From Gymnopus androsaceus JB14 (taxonomy: Eukaryota > Basidiomycota > Agaricomycetes > Agaricales > Omphalotaceae): a stretch of 64,000 bases of DNA. The notes beneath the pieces were generated by a model. That model was not told the DNA's origin, ran no database searches, and worked only from the letters and a program-made list of their open reading frames with translations. The stretch is from contig ML769627.1 of NCBI GenBank assembly GCA_009733575.1, forward strand, positions 1 to 64,000, given 5' to 3'. This document shows positions 31,180-42,783 of this stretch, piece by piece; position 1 is the first letter of the stretch; each line of letters opens with the position of its first letter. The position numbers and the translations under genes are program-made.

Positions 31180-31445
31180 GTGTATTCTGTTGAGCTATCT
31201 CCAGATACACTTCCACCCTATATAGATTGTTGAGCTATCTCTGATCTATATATTTATTCACCTGTTGAGCTATCTCCTTGTGAATACTTACTATTACTTG
31301 TTGAGACATCTCTGAGTATTAGTTACAAGCCTTATTACCTATTGTTGAGCTATCTCCGAGTAGTAATTAAAACCTTTGCTGCCTATTGTTGAGCTATCTC
31401 CAAAGGTAGTACTTATTATTGTTTGTTGAGATATCTCCGAACAAT
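31180..31445 (+). ncRNA. array of seven hairpins with one conserved loop
   Basis: The loop string TGTTGAGCTATCTCC (small variants) occurs seven times, each flanked by a different inverted pair: GTGTAT/ATACAC, TATATAGAT/ATCTATATA, ATTCAC/GTGAAT, CTATTACT/AGTATTAG (one mismatch), ATTAC/GTAAT, CTGCCT/AGGTAG (with a G-U pair) and ATTGTT/AACAAT. Stems differ completely while loops stay fixed. The array lies downstream of the LTR TATA box, so it would be transcribed as part of the leader or R-U5 region. Function unknown: protein or RNA binding by the loops is inference. Confidence 0.75.
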
Positions 31446-31628
31446 ATATTCTGTGAGTTCCATATTAATTAATTCTGTTACTAACAATTCTACTTGAGCC
31501 TAGTTGTTTGAGTATATATTTCTTGCCTAGCGGTTATTAACAGTCCAAGGCTTGTCTTAAGTTTCCTATTTTTATTACTAACGTGTTATTAGGTTTGGAG
31601 GAGATTCAAGTCGAGTCATAACAGGCAT

Positions 31629-32476
31629 GGTTGCAGGATTGATTAGGATCAACAAAATGATATATGGGTATGTCATTGGATTGGGGCAACTTAGCAAGAG
31701 CCTCAAGCTGCAAGTCCATGCACTGAAGAATACGTAAGGTGACTTCAGGATCTCAAAAAGTAGAGAGTTATAACAACTCTTTTGTGTAGCACAATAAGGT
31801 CTCCCAATTGTTGCAACTCAATCCAAGGTAAAAGTCTTGAGATGGAAGAGTTCTTATATCTGTGGATGCCAGCTTGTAATAGTATACATCAAAGTATGAA
31901 TCTCTTTTCAGAACTGGGAGAGGTATGATTGAGGTGATATTCAGGTTCTGTATTCTATTTAACAAGTTTATTTATAGTGAGTGAGATAGCACTCACAATT
32001 TCCTTCTGATTACCACTTCACTTCCCTCTTGACTCATTAGAATAAGGATGTTTGCTCTATGAATTCTTCATTAAACTGGTATTCAGCTCAGACATAAGAA
32101 CATACTTGATTATGCAGCCTGATCTTTGCTTCACATTGAGTGGACACGTTGGAGATAAATCAAGAGAGGGAGAAATAACAAGCGCACACAAAAAGCCACT
32201 TATAATTAGGTCAGTAAATACCCATTATTCACTCATTCCATTTCATAGTTTTATGTCATTGCAGATGATTTACATAATCATTGCAAGGCAAAGTGTCTGA
32301 TACAGACTATATATTATGTTACAATACATTTCAATTAGGCGGTCAAAGCTCTATCTATGCTCCACCTATATATACAGATTTCTATATACAGACAATTAAG
32401 TTAAACATAAATCATGAATCATATAGTGATACAGAGGTCCAAGAAATATATGTCCCAAGAAATATACATACAAAGT
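31629..32476. other. no recognised feature
   Basis: AT-rich sequence. Short frames (31768-31965 minus, 32052-32300 plus) have no recognisable motif. Confidence 0.4.
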
Positions 32477-33007
32477 CTATTCACCTATAAGGACATTCTC
32501 CTTATTTGTAAGCATCATTCCCAGAAGCTGTTTCTTGACAATGTGTTGTAGCTGCCTGATAGGGCTTGCAGTCTTAGCAGCCTTCTCCTCATCTGGCATT
32601 ATGGGTACATGGGCACAGATCAGCTTTGATACATGTAAGAGGGGTCCATTGACTGGTTTCTCCACAAAGTGTCTGACTTTGAACTTCTTTCCTGTTGTCT
32701 GAGCTTCATGTTGGACAGGTTTTAGGATGATATTATCATTTATGCCCCAAATGATAGCATGTCCCAGTTGTCCAGCATGTTTGCCACTGCAAATTAAGAA
32801 CAACTTGGTGCTGTAAGATTTGTCTGCTATATGACCACATCTGAAGGGGTCAAGATGTTGGGCAGTAATGATGGTTTCAATGGGGGCTTTGCTCTTAGGT
32901 TTTACCCAGTAGACCGCTTTGTTGAAGCTGTCCTCCTGTGCAGAGATTACAATTTCAACATTATTGCTGATATCCCGCAAAGCTACCATGACTTTCCCCT
33001 GAGGCAA
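32477..33007 (-). CDS. unassigned 176-residue frame
   Basis: The frame is protein-like in composition. It includes LFLICSGKHAGQLGHAII and a helical C-terminus (RQLQHIVKKQLLGMMLTN). The Gly-Lys/His segment resembles small beta-rich modules seen in uncharacterised Agaricomycete repeat proteins, but I cannot name a family. The start at 33007 (MPQGKVMVALRDI) is only the first Met, and a 5' exon may be missing. The neighbours are repeats, so a transposon origin is likely. Confidence 0.35.
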   Translation of the reverse strand: MPQGKVMVALRDISNNVEIVISAQEDSFNKAVYWVKPKSKAPIETIITAQHLDPFRCGHIADKSYSTKLFLICSGKHAGQLGHAIIWGINDNIILKPVQHEAQTTGKKFKVRHFVEKPVNGPLLHVSKLICAHVPIMPDEEKAAKTASPIRQLQHIVKKQLLGMMLTNKENVLIGE

Positions 33008-33249
33008 TCTCTTTGTAATTTCAGGATTATGAATTCAATTTGTCAAGATTCTTAAGGCAGTTGACATGGAATGAATGTGTAAGATCATCACTGCTGAGTA
33101 ATCTGGTCCAGTTATACTTAAACATCCAAGAACATGCCCAAAAAATATTAAACATATTTAAACATTCCAACTACTACTAGCCACTGCCCTTTTTGTTTAA
33201 ACAATTTTAAATAACTGTGTTGTCACATAATATAGCATCATAGTAAATA

Positions 33250-33580
33250 TGTGATGATGAAAAGTTAGGATTAGCATTAGCATAGCTAACCCTGACCTGG
33301 TTAGCACATGACCATGGGAAAGTTAAGGATAGGGTTAGCTAGCGCTAACCCTAGCCTGGTCAACATATGAGATTAAGTAGGTGGAGTTAGGGGTTAGGGG
33401 TTAGATGGTTAGAGTTAGGGATAAGGATGAAATTGTGGGTGTGGGGGCTTGCCCCCACTGTTTAAATATAGGGAGACATCATACAGAGCTAGGGTTAAGC
33501 CACTTTGCTTAAGTAAACATATAGTTGACTATAGATCAATGAACTGGGGCAGGGGGGGGGTGTCAGTTTTTTCCCATGAT
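33250..33580 (+). repeat. telomere-like module B
   Basis: Degenerate TTAGG-rich sequence with hairpin GTGGGGGC-TT-GCCCCCAC (33441-33458), followed by GTGTCAGTTTTTTCCCATGA as in module A. I could not define terminal inverted repeats for this copy. Confidence 0.75.
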
Positions 33581-33757
33581 GCCTGGTTCAGGCTGTATGG
33601 AAATTATTATTTTGGCCCAGTGTGGTTGTTTAACCTTGTTTAATTCATGTTGGATGGAGTCTCATTTGTTTAGAAAAAACTGGCACTTTTATAGACTGCT
33701 GTCAAACTTGACAGCAATAATATCATCAACTGCAGCTACTAGCCCTTCATGAGCAAC

Positions 33758-34331
33758 TGTAAGACCAGAGTTGACAGTCTTAGGCAAAGGTACTGAAAGT
33801 AGCTTTGTGGCCTTTAGTATGAAAGATGGGCGAGATCTGCAATCAAATATATGTGCGGGTGAGCTAGTCGAAGACTAGTAGTAAGAAGCAGGTGGATTGG
33901 GAATGCCAAAGCTCCCGTATGCGAGTTCTGAGCCTAGTTGTGTGAGCCAATGTCAAGTAGTCAATGGCAGCAAGTCTGATTGTTGTATGAGCTTGCTGGT
34001 AGTCAAGTCGATGCGTGAGTCAAAAAGCGGAAGCCAGAACAAGTGTATATTGTGAAAGTAGATGAATTGACAAGAGTATAAGAAAATAGAGAAAACAGAA
34101 GATACAAGAGTAAAACAAGTTAATATCAAGACAAAGGGGTCCCTCAGGGAGAAATGCTGATTATATATGTATAGGATGTTGAGTTGGTGAGTAGTGAGTA
34201 TGTGCGGAAGTAGAGGGGACCATTGTGTGATTTAGTGGGTGGTTATTGGACCAGTAGGGTGAACTATAGGTACGATCAGGTGGTTTTAGTAGGTGAAGAT
34301 AATAGGATTGGTGGTACGGGGCATGAGATCA
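33758..34331 (-). repeat. 3' LTR of second Ty3 family, copy 1
   Basis: Read on the minus strand it begins TGATCTCATGCCCC and ends GTCTTACA. It matches 48892-49448, and the sequences outside 33758 and 48892 differ, which fixes that boundary. A polypurine tract precedes it on the minus strand (34332-34345, nine G then a GAT). Only one LTR of this copy is seen. Confidence 0.75.
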
Positions 34332-34345
34332 CCCCCCCCCATCTA
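34332..34345 (-). other. polypurine tract, copy 1
   Basis: The minus strand reads AGATGGGGGGGGGT immediately before the LTR start, equivalent to 49449-49461 in copy 2. Confidence 0.65.
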
Positions 34346-34510
34346 GGGCCCCTAGCATTTAGAGCGGATTTGCAGCTTGCTGGCATGTCATGGGTTCTAG
34401 AATACCATGATCGCTGTTGGACCCACACATACCAACAAACAGTTTGAAAAACTGAGTCAAACTGTGCCACTTTCACTTCTTTCTTATCCCTTTCATCCAC
34501 TTGATCAAAA

Positions 34511-37500
34511 ATGCCCCCCAAGAGACCCTCCTCCCCATCTGACTCCTCCCCTCATAAAAGGACCAAAAGGTCCCCATCGGAACAACCTTCCCCTTCCTCT
34601 CCTTCTTCTCCCCATCCAGCTGCTGCCAACATGTCAACGTTTGGGCAGAGCCTTTCTACTCCTACTTCCACCCTCCCCCCTGTTTCCTGGCAGACTGCGA
34701 GTTCTGCTGGAAATCAAAGAGGTGTTGAAGTCTGTTTTTCAACTTGGCAGCCACTCTTTTGATATTGATGCTTCCAATGTTGCATGGCATGGAATTGCTC
34801 ATTGGTTGAATTCATTGTGCCCATTGTGAGTGGAAGGGAGAAGTGTGTAGTGCTGCGAGTGGCACCAAATTGGTGTGCGACACTTTGTCAGTGGGCCCAC
34901 AAGGGTTACTTGCTTGGCATTGCTTATTGATATTGGTTGTTTGCCAAATGCATATTTTGTTTCTCTTTTGTCCTTGTGTTCTCATTTGGCACTTCAGTTG
35001 ATTTGGTGCTCCCCTTTTCTGGGCCAGGTGGGAGTTCAATTCTCAGATGGCTAATTTGAATTCCCGTTCGTACAATCCATACCGCCAGTCCTCCCCCTTT
35101 TTTCCTTCTCCGATCCCATGGTCTTGTAAGCCCCCTGGGTTCTCCTTATGAGCCCTGGGCTCCTGGGTCCCAAAGCTCTCCTTGCAAATTGGCTAACACT
35201 GCTCAAGGTGTATTTGCCAAGCCTTCTCTTCGATTCATCATCCTCTACTCCTGGCCCCTCCACTCTTCCTCCTGACAGGGTACATATTGTTCATGGTCCC
35301 ACAATTCGAATTCCTCCTCCTGCATGATGTCTCGTTCCTCTTGTTCCTTCCCCACCCTCTTCTATCCCTTCACAAGTCAGCAACACAGTCATTCCTCCCG
35401 GATTGGATCTGGCCTGCGAGCTGGAAGCCTTTGAGGCCACGGAGGCCCAGATTGCTGCTGCAAGCACAGGCCCATTTCTTTAAAGAACAGGAGAATGCTC
35501 GTCTTGCTGCAGCTGAGACTAAGCATTGTCTAGAAGCAGAGCAGCAGTGTCAAGAGCAATGGGCAGTTAAGGAGCATTGGGAGGAGGATATGTGGGAGCG
35601 GGAGTGGACTGAGAAGAATGCTTGCCGACAGCAAAGAGGCTTGGGAGCCTCTCAATAACAACAACGTCAAGCTGGGTCCTTGATGTCATGTAGCCTGAAT
35701 ATCCAAACAGCGAAGTCACGTTTGGTGCCATGTGATGAGGATAACAATGGTAGAGTGGCGGTCACTGCGCAGAGGCCAGTTCCCATTCCTCCCGTGGTCC
35801 TTTCCGGTGATGTCCTCCCGACTTCGTCTTCTGCTCCTTGTAAAACTCCCTCCCCGCCTCCTGCAGCCAATCCTACTTCCCTTCCTCTGCCCATTCCATC
35901 ACCTGCCTCTTCTATCCCTCTCCCTAGCTTTTCTCCTCTTGTTATTCCTTCCACTAATCTTCCTGACTGCTGGTCCCCTGTCCCTCGTTGGACATGGTCT
36001 CCTCCTAGGGGTCTTTAATATCCCGGGCTGGATGGAGATGCTTACCATTGAGCTCATATGGCCATTGCTTTGGGTGGCAACTCTACCGCAGCCAATCTCC
36101 GGGAGGCATATGGTGACAGTCATTGGCTGGATGTCCCTCATCTGGCTTGTTGGGAACCGTTGGTGAGATGTCTGTTTCTTTTCTGTCTGCCTCTTGTTCT
36201 CATCCTTTATCTTCTTCTAGCCTCCTATGCCTATCCTTTGTAACCATGATGTCGGTTCACTCCAGCAGGAGTTGTTAGACATGCAACGCCATCTCAATTC
36301 TGCTCATTTGGACCTCAAGACTAAGAGGTCACTGCAACCAGATGGCCACCATGCAAACTCGGCACTTGGAAGCTCAACTTGCCAACTTTTGATGTCTGAA
36401 TTCGGAGCAGGAGCGGATGCTGAAGAACCATCAGGTAGAGTATGAGTTGCTTCAGGGTGAGGTGAAGACTCTGGCAGACAGTGCTACAGCTTTGGCTGCT
36501 AGTGCTGCGAAGGCGAAGGCCTACAAGGCTTTGGTGGTTCCTGGTTACCCCATACGTTCCTCCTTTTTCCTTCTTTTGTGGATGTTTGTTCATCTTTTCT
36601 TTTTCTAGGATCCAGCTGCTCAAATTGAGGACTTGGAGGACATGTTGTTGAGATACGAGGTGGAATTTCGCAAGTCGGAGGGACGTGGGGAGGCCGTTGA
36701 CCATGTCATCCATTGTGAGGTTGAAATTGGGAACACTTCCCAACTCATCCACAACTTGATGGGCACTTGTGAACTTCTTTGTCATATGCGCCATTCTGCA
36801 GAAGACTCCACTAGTTCCCTCCGAGAGAGCAACTTGGACCTCATTGCTCAACTGGGTGGTTTGTATTCTCTGGATGGTGCTTCCGAGACAAATGCCCTCC
36901 TTTGTACTGAGGTGGAGCAGTATTGCCAAGAGCTCTCACAGCTCTCCAATGCCTTCCGACGTCTTAAATCCGCCTGCCCTGCATCCTTTCTGGCAGAGGT
37001 TGCCTGTTGGGTTGAATTTCTGAATGCAAGAAATCTGTTTGTCCTTTCTTCACGGTCATATAGATCCTCAGGAATATGAGCATGCTGAGGAGGCTAGCAA
37101 ACGTCTTCGCCTGCACCTTCGAGAGTGCCTCTCCCGCATAGAGCAATCCTTAAGTTTCCTCCTATGGGTGGCTGGCCAGTATTGTGAAGGGGCTGCGCCC
37201 TTGGTGGAGCAATATAACATCATTGTCCCTGGTTCTTTGCTAAGCTTGGCAGAGTATGCAGGTCTGGTGCCTCCCCTCATCACAGTACTCATTGGTTCCT
37301 CTACCCTCTCCTGCCTTTCAACACTTCGCAACCCTTGGGTTGTACTCCTCCCTCCAATTCCCTCCGTCACATTCTTTTCCTCCCCCTCTTATCCCGCATG
37401 TATGTGGATGCTTGCGACCTACTTCGGGCTCAACTCCAGACTTGCATTGAGGATAACAATTACTGGGAGTCCTGGGCAGCATCCCTTCTGCACTTGGAAG

Positions 37501-37832
37501 GGGCATTAACTGACCTTCATCCTCCTTCCACTCCAGCCAGTCCTGATGAATCTGTGTATTCCTGTGATGATGGTGAAGACATGTACACAGATAGTTCAGA
37601 CAACAAGGGTGGTGAGGTTGGATCGCATGGCACTGCTGAGGACGGTAGCGAGTGGGGTGGAATCCCAGGGGTGGAGTACCATGGCAATGGTGCCAATAGT
37701 GAAGAGGCTGCAGACGAGCTTGACGTGGTGGTTCCACTGCAGGATTCAGTGGCTGTTTCCCTTCCTCACAATACTACTCCTCCCTCTCTCCCTGCTGCTT
37801 CCCATGCTGTTTCCCCAGCATATTCTTATTAA
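34511..37832 (+). pseudogene. antisense accessory gene of second Ty3 family, copy 1 (decayed)
   Basis: The ATG at 34511 starts MPPKRPSSPSDSSPHKRTKR, matching copy 2 at 49632. A frame break after VSWQTASSAG restores similarity in another frame (VLKSVFQLGSHSFDID), and the six-cysteine motif is partly lost (34815-34960). Downstream coding-like blocks, probably separate exons: Ala/Glu-rich coiled coil at 35450-35658, Pro/Ser-rich linker at 35780-36010, helical segments at 36420-36530 and 36620-36990, 37050-37200, and a last exon 37390-37832 with an acidic, Asp/Glu/Gly-rich C-terminus ending SPAYSY. Transcription is opposite to the element. A polyadenylation-like AATAAA lies at 37941. So the full protein was probably long, with copy 2 retaining only its N-terminus. 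Confidence 0.6.
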
Positions 37833-37940
37833 ACACCTGAGTTTGTTCCTTTGCCTTTGTGTTTTTCTTTGTTCTTGTTTGTGGGTCCTATTCCCATTTT
37901 GTTTTTTGTATGTATCTAGAATAGTTAGAATTCTTTTTTG

Positions 37941-37946
37941 AATAAA
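37941..37946 (+). terminator. polyadenylation-like signal of accessory gene copy 1
   Basis: AATAAA lies about 110 bp after the last stop, in a T-rich 3' region resembling that after copy 2. Confidence 0.4.
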
Positions 37947-37989
37947 ATTTCTTCTTGCTTGTTAAATGAAATGATGTGCATTTAAACCT

Positions 37990-40900
37990 TGAATACCTCC
38001 CAGAGGACCAATCACCTTCATACCAACAGGATAATTGATTAGTATGACTTTGGTCTCATAACAGAGGTTGGAAAAAGCAGAACCCCATTTCATCTGTTTT
38101 TAGTCTTTATTTGGATGAACTTCACCTACCCAGCAATAAAATAAGTGTATACATATATGAGAGTACAGCAACTCACATAGAGAGTGTAAACCAGATATCT
38201 TTGAGTATTCCATGCAAAACAATCTTGTCTGTGCTTTCGTTTAAGTATCAGCTGACTATTGCCTGCTTTGCTATTGTTTTTTTGTACCACTCTATTGCAC
38301 CCTCAAAATCCTTGCTATCATTATTGTTATTGCATTTTTTGATGTCCAATGCACAGATCTCCTCCTGAAAGTCCTTATTAGACTGTCTCTCCTCTGGTTT
38401 CATGTTTAAACCATTGAGATGAACCGTAAAAGCTTGGAACCCATTCCGTCAATTCAGTGCTCAGTTGTTGTGTACCACATCTCCAACAGCTTGTAAGAGA
38501 CAGTCTACCATTTTCCCTTCCTTTGCAGTCCGTGCTTTGAGGTTGTTGTGGTATCATTGACAAAGTGCAAGAACTTGTGCTTTGACCTCCTTCAATAACC
38601 TTCCTTGATTTTTTTCAATCTCTTTGTCTTCCTTTCCAGCTTGCCCAGACATTTTGTCAATGTTATCTTCTGGTGTATCCTCCCCTTTTTCCTTTCCTTT
38701 CTCTTTCCCCTTGGTTTGACTTTTTGAACATTTCATCTTAACCTCAGCCTGCTCCCTCTGCCACTTGACTAAATTCAGGAGTGTTTATCTCCTTTCCACA
38801 AAAAAGATTTCCAAGGCCCTGTTCAACTTTGTGACAACAGTCTCATGCTGAGTGTCATTGGGTTTGTTGTTAGCAACAGAGCCCTGGTCATCAGCTGGGC
38901 CTGGTTCATGTCTGTCAAGATGAACAACATTGTCCACTTTCTCTGGGAGGACATGCTCGTGCTTCCTGAGGGTAGACAATAAATGCACACTGACACTGGG
39001 GATAGGACAGCAAAGTTGATAGGATGCTTGAAGACGCTAGCCCCATTATGCAAAAAGGGCAAGTGATACCAGGTGTAGCAGCTGGTGAAGAGGAGCGAGC
39101 AGGGGAAAAGGGAGTGGGATTGCACTGCAGCTGCTGCTGTTGAGACTGAATCTCCATTGTCTATTGAATTCCTGTGTTCACAGGAGTCAGCTCTAAGCCT
39201 AAGCGCTTCTGGCAAAAGCTCAGCATGACAGCAATCACATGATCTTTTGGTAGGTTGTTAGGCACCAACAGGGTTGTTGAAAAGAGTTATCCACAAATAA
39301 CAACTTCTTTAACTGTTCATCAAGGTGAACTGCATAGCTGACATCTGGTATTGCCTTGACCATGTCAGGTATCTCTTTAAACTTATATGACTGGTTCTCA
39401 CTATCCCTTACTGGTTTAATCTGAGATAGAGTTGCAAGCCTATTTATTTTGGACTTTTCCAACAGCTTAGCAGCTAAAGTGGTAGATGTCACAGATGTAT
39501 AGCAAAATCCACTGGTGACTCAATAGCTGGCAGTGGTTCTAGCACTGAAGGAGGAGTATCAAATAGGGAGTGGTTAGGAGTTGTAGTGAAACAATGTGAT
39601 TAGTGGTTATAGAGCTACAACCTGTGATTTCACACAACCAAGAGGCACTACAGTAGAAGCAGGATTGGTATCCAATGAGCTACATAGGAGTCAAATGTGA
39701 TTGACTTATTGATATCCAAGTCATGATGAACCTCTAATCCAGTAAAGAGGTTGTTTCAAGGTTGAGAGATATGGGTGACTACATCAATCCATAATCTTTC
39801 AATGCAAACATTAGGAACCAATCTGAGGAAAAAGGTTCTAAGCCTTATAGAAATACAAGCAATAACAAAATCTTACTATCCCCAGATGTAAAATCCTTAT
39901 CCTGGCCCTCTAGCAAATTCTATAAACATGGCAACCCATATATTCTCAACTCCATGGTCACCATGCACCCTGGATGGAAATTTATCTTGTTCCACAGCAG
40001 AAAGGAAGAGAGAGGACAGTTGGAGAATGGTTGTTGTTGCTAGCCTCATCCCAGTAATCATATGATGAGTGGCTATCAATAAACCCATGAATGACAATTC
40101 CCCATTGTATGAGACCTAAATAATTCTATGAGCTTGATATACCTTTCTCAACTGAGCAGAGATACACATGATAGTGTCCATCATGATGCCAAAGAGTTTG
40201 GACCAGGAATGTTGTAGTGTTGGCATCATATTCTGATACATTCAAAGACTTGATAGACAGGATCCACATGGATAAGTGATTGTTGAATCCGTTCAGATGG
40301 TAGAACATGCCCAAGATGTTGAAGCATTCTATCAAGGATAATGTGAACTTAACTGCTATACAAGACAATCAAGTTCTTCATATTAGACAGATAGCCTGAT
40401 GAAGAGGATGATTGAACTGATGTGGCTGCATTACGGATATCTGCTGGAAGCTCATCTGTGTAGCCAATGTTTAGCTCAAGCATCTCATCAGGCTTTTCAG
40501 ACTCCTCTAAGAATGGATTAGTACCATGACACTGGCAATACTATATTGGAGTAGAGCATTGCAAACTGTTGGATGGCTTACACCCAAAAGTATATAATTC
40601 CACTTGTAGTCTGTTGACTGTAAAAGCCTACTGCAAAAACTCTGAATCTATAATAGCTCAAGGGCAATAGCCAGTATACTCCCAGCAGATGACTTCTGGA
40701 TGGCTATGATGTGTTTGCTCTAGGCAAAGAGCAGGTAGAGTGCCTATGTCAAGGATCATATGCTGTAGATTTTCCTGTAAAGTTTGCCATTCAAGTTGAT
40801 CAGGAAAGATATCAGGGTGCTTGAAGTAATTACATCAGTATACAACTCCTTCAAAAATGGCAAACTTACTTGGTCTACAATGCAAGAAAATTCATCCAAA

Positions 40901-41498
40901 TCCTCTCCTAGTAAATAGAGATAAAAGACATCCATTTCATTGTTATACACTTGTTGAATCATAGCATGAAATCAGTGGTAGTGAATTTGGAATTCATTGA
41001 GAAAATCTCCAGAAGCAAAATTACTACTATCCAATGAGCCCAAAGAGAATCCTGTGACAGTGATATTTACTGCATTACAGAATATTAATCTTGATAAAAG
41101 ATACATGTATAACCATAGAGATAATAGAAATAACACAAAGGAGTGTCAGGAAAGAAGGAAAAAAGTTTGAGATCATTTCTACAATCACACTGTGGAAGAG
41201 ATATCTGTCCTAAGAAGGAATGGGCAGTTTGCTAGTTGGGTTGAGCCTGGTGTTCACCTGTGAAATAAAATAACCATCAAGTCCACAGAACTCAATGGTC
41301 ACTGAAAGCGTAGAAGTAAAGAGAGAATAATGAAAGACTCGCCTAGATATACAATAGAGCTAACCGCAGCCTTATCTTGGTATGATCACAATAAACTATA
41401 AATAAAAAAAGTCATGTTTGCCATGTCTAACAATGAGCAGCAATGGTTATTGATGGAGAGAGCCTCTAGTTCTCTTGATCAGCAAGAATTGGACAATA
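37990..41498. other. AT-rich stretch, no gene recognised
   Basis: Only short frames are seen. The Lys/Glu-rich minus frame at 38554-38736 (KGKEKGKEKGEDTPED) and those at 38785-39215 may be decayed coding sequence but match no family I know. No LTR or inverted-repeat ends were noticed. Confidence 0.35.
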
Positions 41499-42596
41499 TT
41501 AGGCATCGCTACTCTGTAGATGATGTTCCAAAGAATAACAATCAAGACTACCATCTTGAGATGGTTGTAATACAAGTTCAAAGGGGAAGATGATATTAGC
41601 ACCCAAGTGCGGGGTACAAAATGTGGGGGAAAAATTGTGTCCAAAGCTTATTTGTCCACAAGCCAATTTGGTTCCAGTTCCAGTAATGCCGGGGTACCTC
41701 TTGACGCAATCCCGTATGTCAATAAGAAGTGGACAAAGCTTCTTGCAGAGTTGGCTAGGCTCTGGCAATGTACTGGAGGCCCAAATATCACCTTCACTTT
41801 CCCTCTTCTTTAACCATCTGAATGTAAGTACCAAGAGATAAAAGAATAGGAAATGTAGTGTAACGTGGAAATGAATTGAGAGAGATGTATCAATAAGTGA
41901 AGCATAGACAATGTCAGTGAAACTTGTGGAAGGATGAGAAAAATCAAAGAAACTGAAGTTATTCATTGGAGGTTTCCCAGATGGAACAGAAATGCCGGGA
42001 GTCAATAAAACAGCACTTGAGATATCTGGATCTTGAAGAACAGAATCAGTATGGTGGATAGGTAAATACAATGTATCTTTGAAGTTATGCCCAGCTCTGT
42101 AAGAGAGGGAAATAACATTTGTTGTTGCCCAGTTCATTTGCAAATCAAATTGCTCATGATCAACATGTAACATCTTTGCAAGACCACCTTGGGTCACACC
42201 ATCCCACTGTGGCAACTCCATTCCATTAGACAATGTATAACAACCAATCTGGTCCTGAACAAGAATACTTTTGTAGACAAGCTTATCAATCTTGCTGCAC
42301 CTACTGGGATCTGCATGCATTTTTCTGCAGATGAAACATCTTGGCCTGTCTATATCTGAATCGTAGCTTGGGGATGGCAGTCTTTGTTCCATATTGGTAA
42401 GGGTGATGGTCATCTTGTCAAGATGCTTGATAAGCACTTCACTTGTTGGTTGTTGTGGCATAGCTGAGTCTTTGTGTTTGGCATATTGATAAGTGTTCCA
42501 GTCAAGAGATTTTTGATTCACTTCCAGTACATTCTCCATAACATAGCTGGCGGAATACTTTGGGAGACCTGTTGGGAATGTCTGTCTGGCAGTCAA
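41499..42596 (-). pseudogene. gag-like zinc-knuckle fragment in a 365-residue frame
   Basis: The N-terminal half resembles a retrotransposon Gag C-terminus: helical segment (EVLIKHLDKMTITLTNMEQR), then RPRCFICRKMHADPSRC, a knuckle-like C-x2-C-x4-H-x4-C, then SILVQDQIGCYTLSNGMELP. The giant element's Gag has the same arrangement (knuckle, SKGILVMKDGTNQMMLKDGG). The second half (from about residue 210) is hydrophobic and low in conservation cues and probably not part of the original protein. No pol was found downstream on this strand. Confidence 0.5.
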
Positions 42597-42692
42597 TTCA
42601 GTGATTTCTTGTGCATTAATTAAGGTGTTGGTAATGCATCAAAAACCTGTGACATAACAATGACTATCAGCTTTAGAATGTTTCAAGAGGTC

Positions 42693-42783
42693 AAATATAA
42701 AAACACAAAAGACAAGTATGGAAGCAATGCAAACAAATATAAAAACACAAAAGACAAGTATGGGAAGCAATGCAAACAAATGC
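42693..42783 (+). repeat. 42-bp tandem duplication
   Basis: AAATATAAAAACACAAAAGA with its downstream part occurs at 42693 and again at 42735, nearly identical. Confidence 0.85.

Larger units (their letters stand above)
30669..31623 (+). mobile_element. solo LTR (955 bp) with perfect target-site duplication
   Basis: It starts TGTTATGAC and ends GTCATAACA, a 9-bp perfect inverted terminus. The flanks are identical: GGCAT at 30664-30668 and 31624-31628, the 5-bp duplication expected from an LTR integrase. It has a U3 with GC-dyad repeats (about 30855-31070), a TATA box (31076-31082) and a leader of hairpins (31180-31445). No second copy or internal region is in the window, so the family is unknown. 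Confidence 0.93.
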
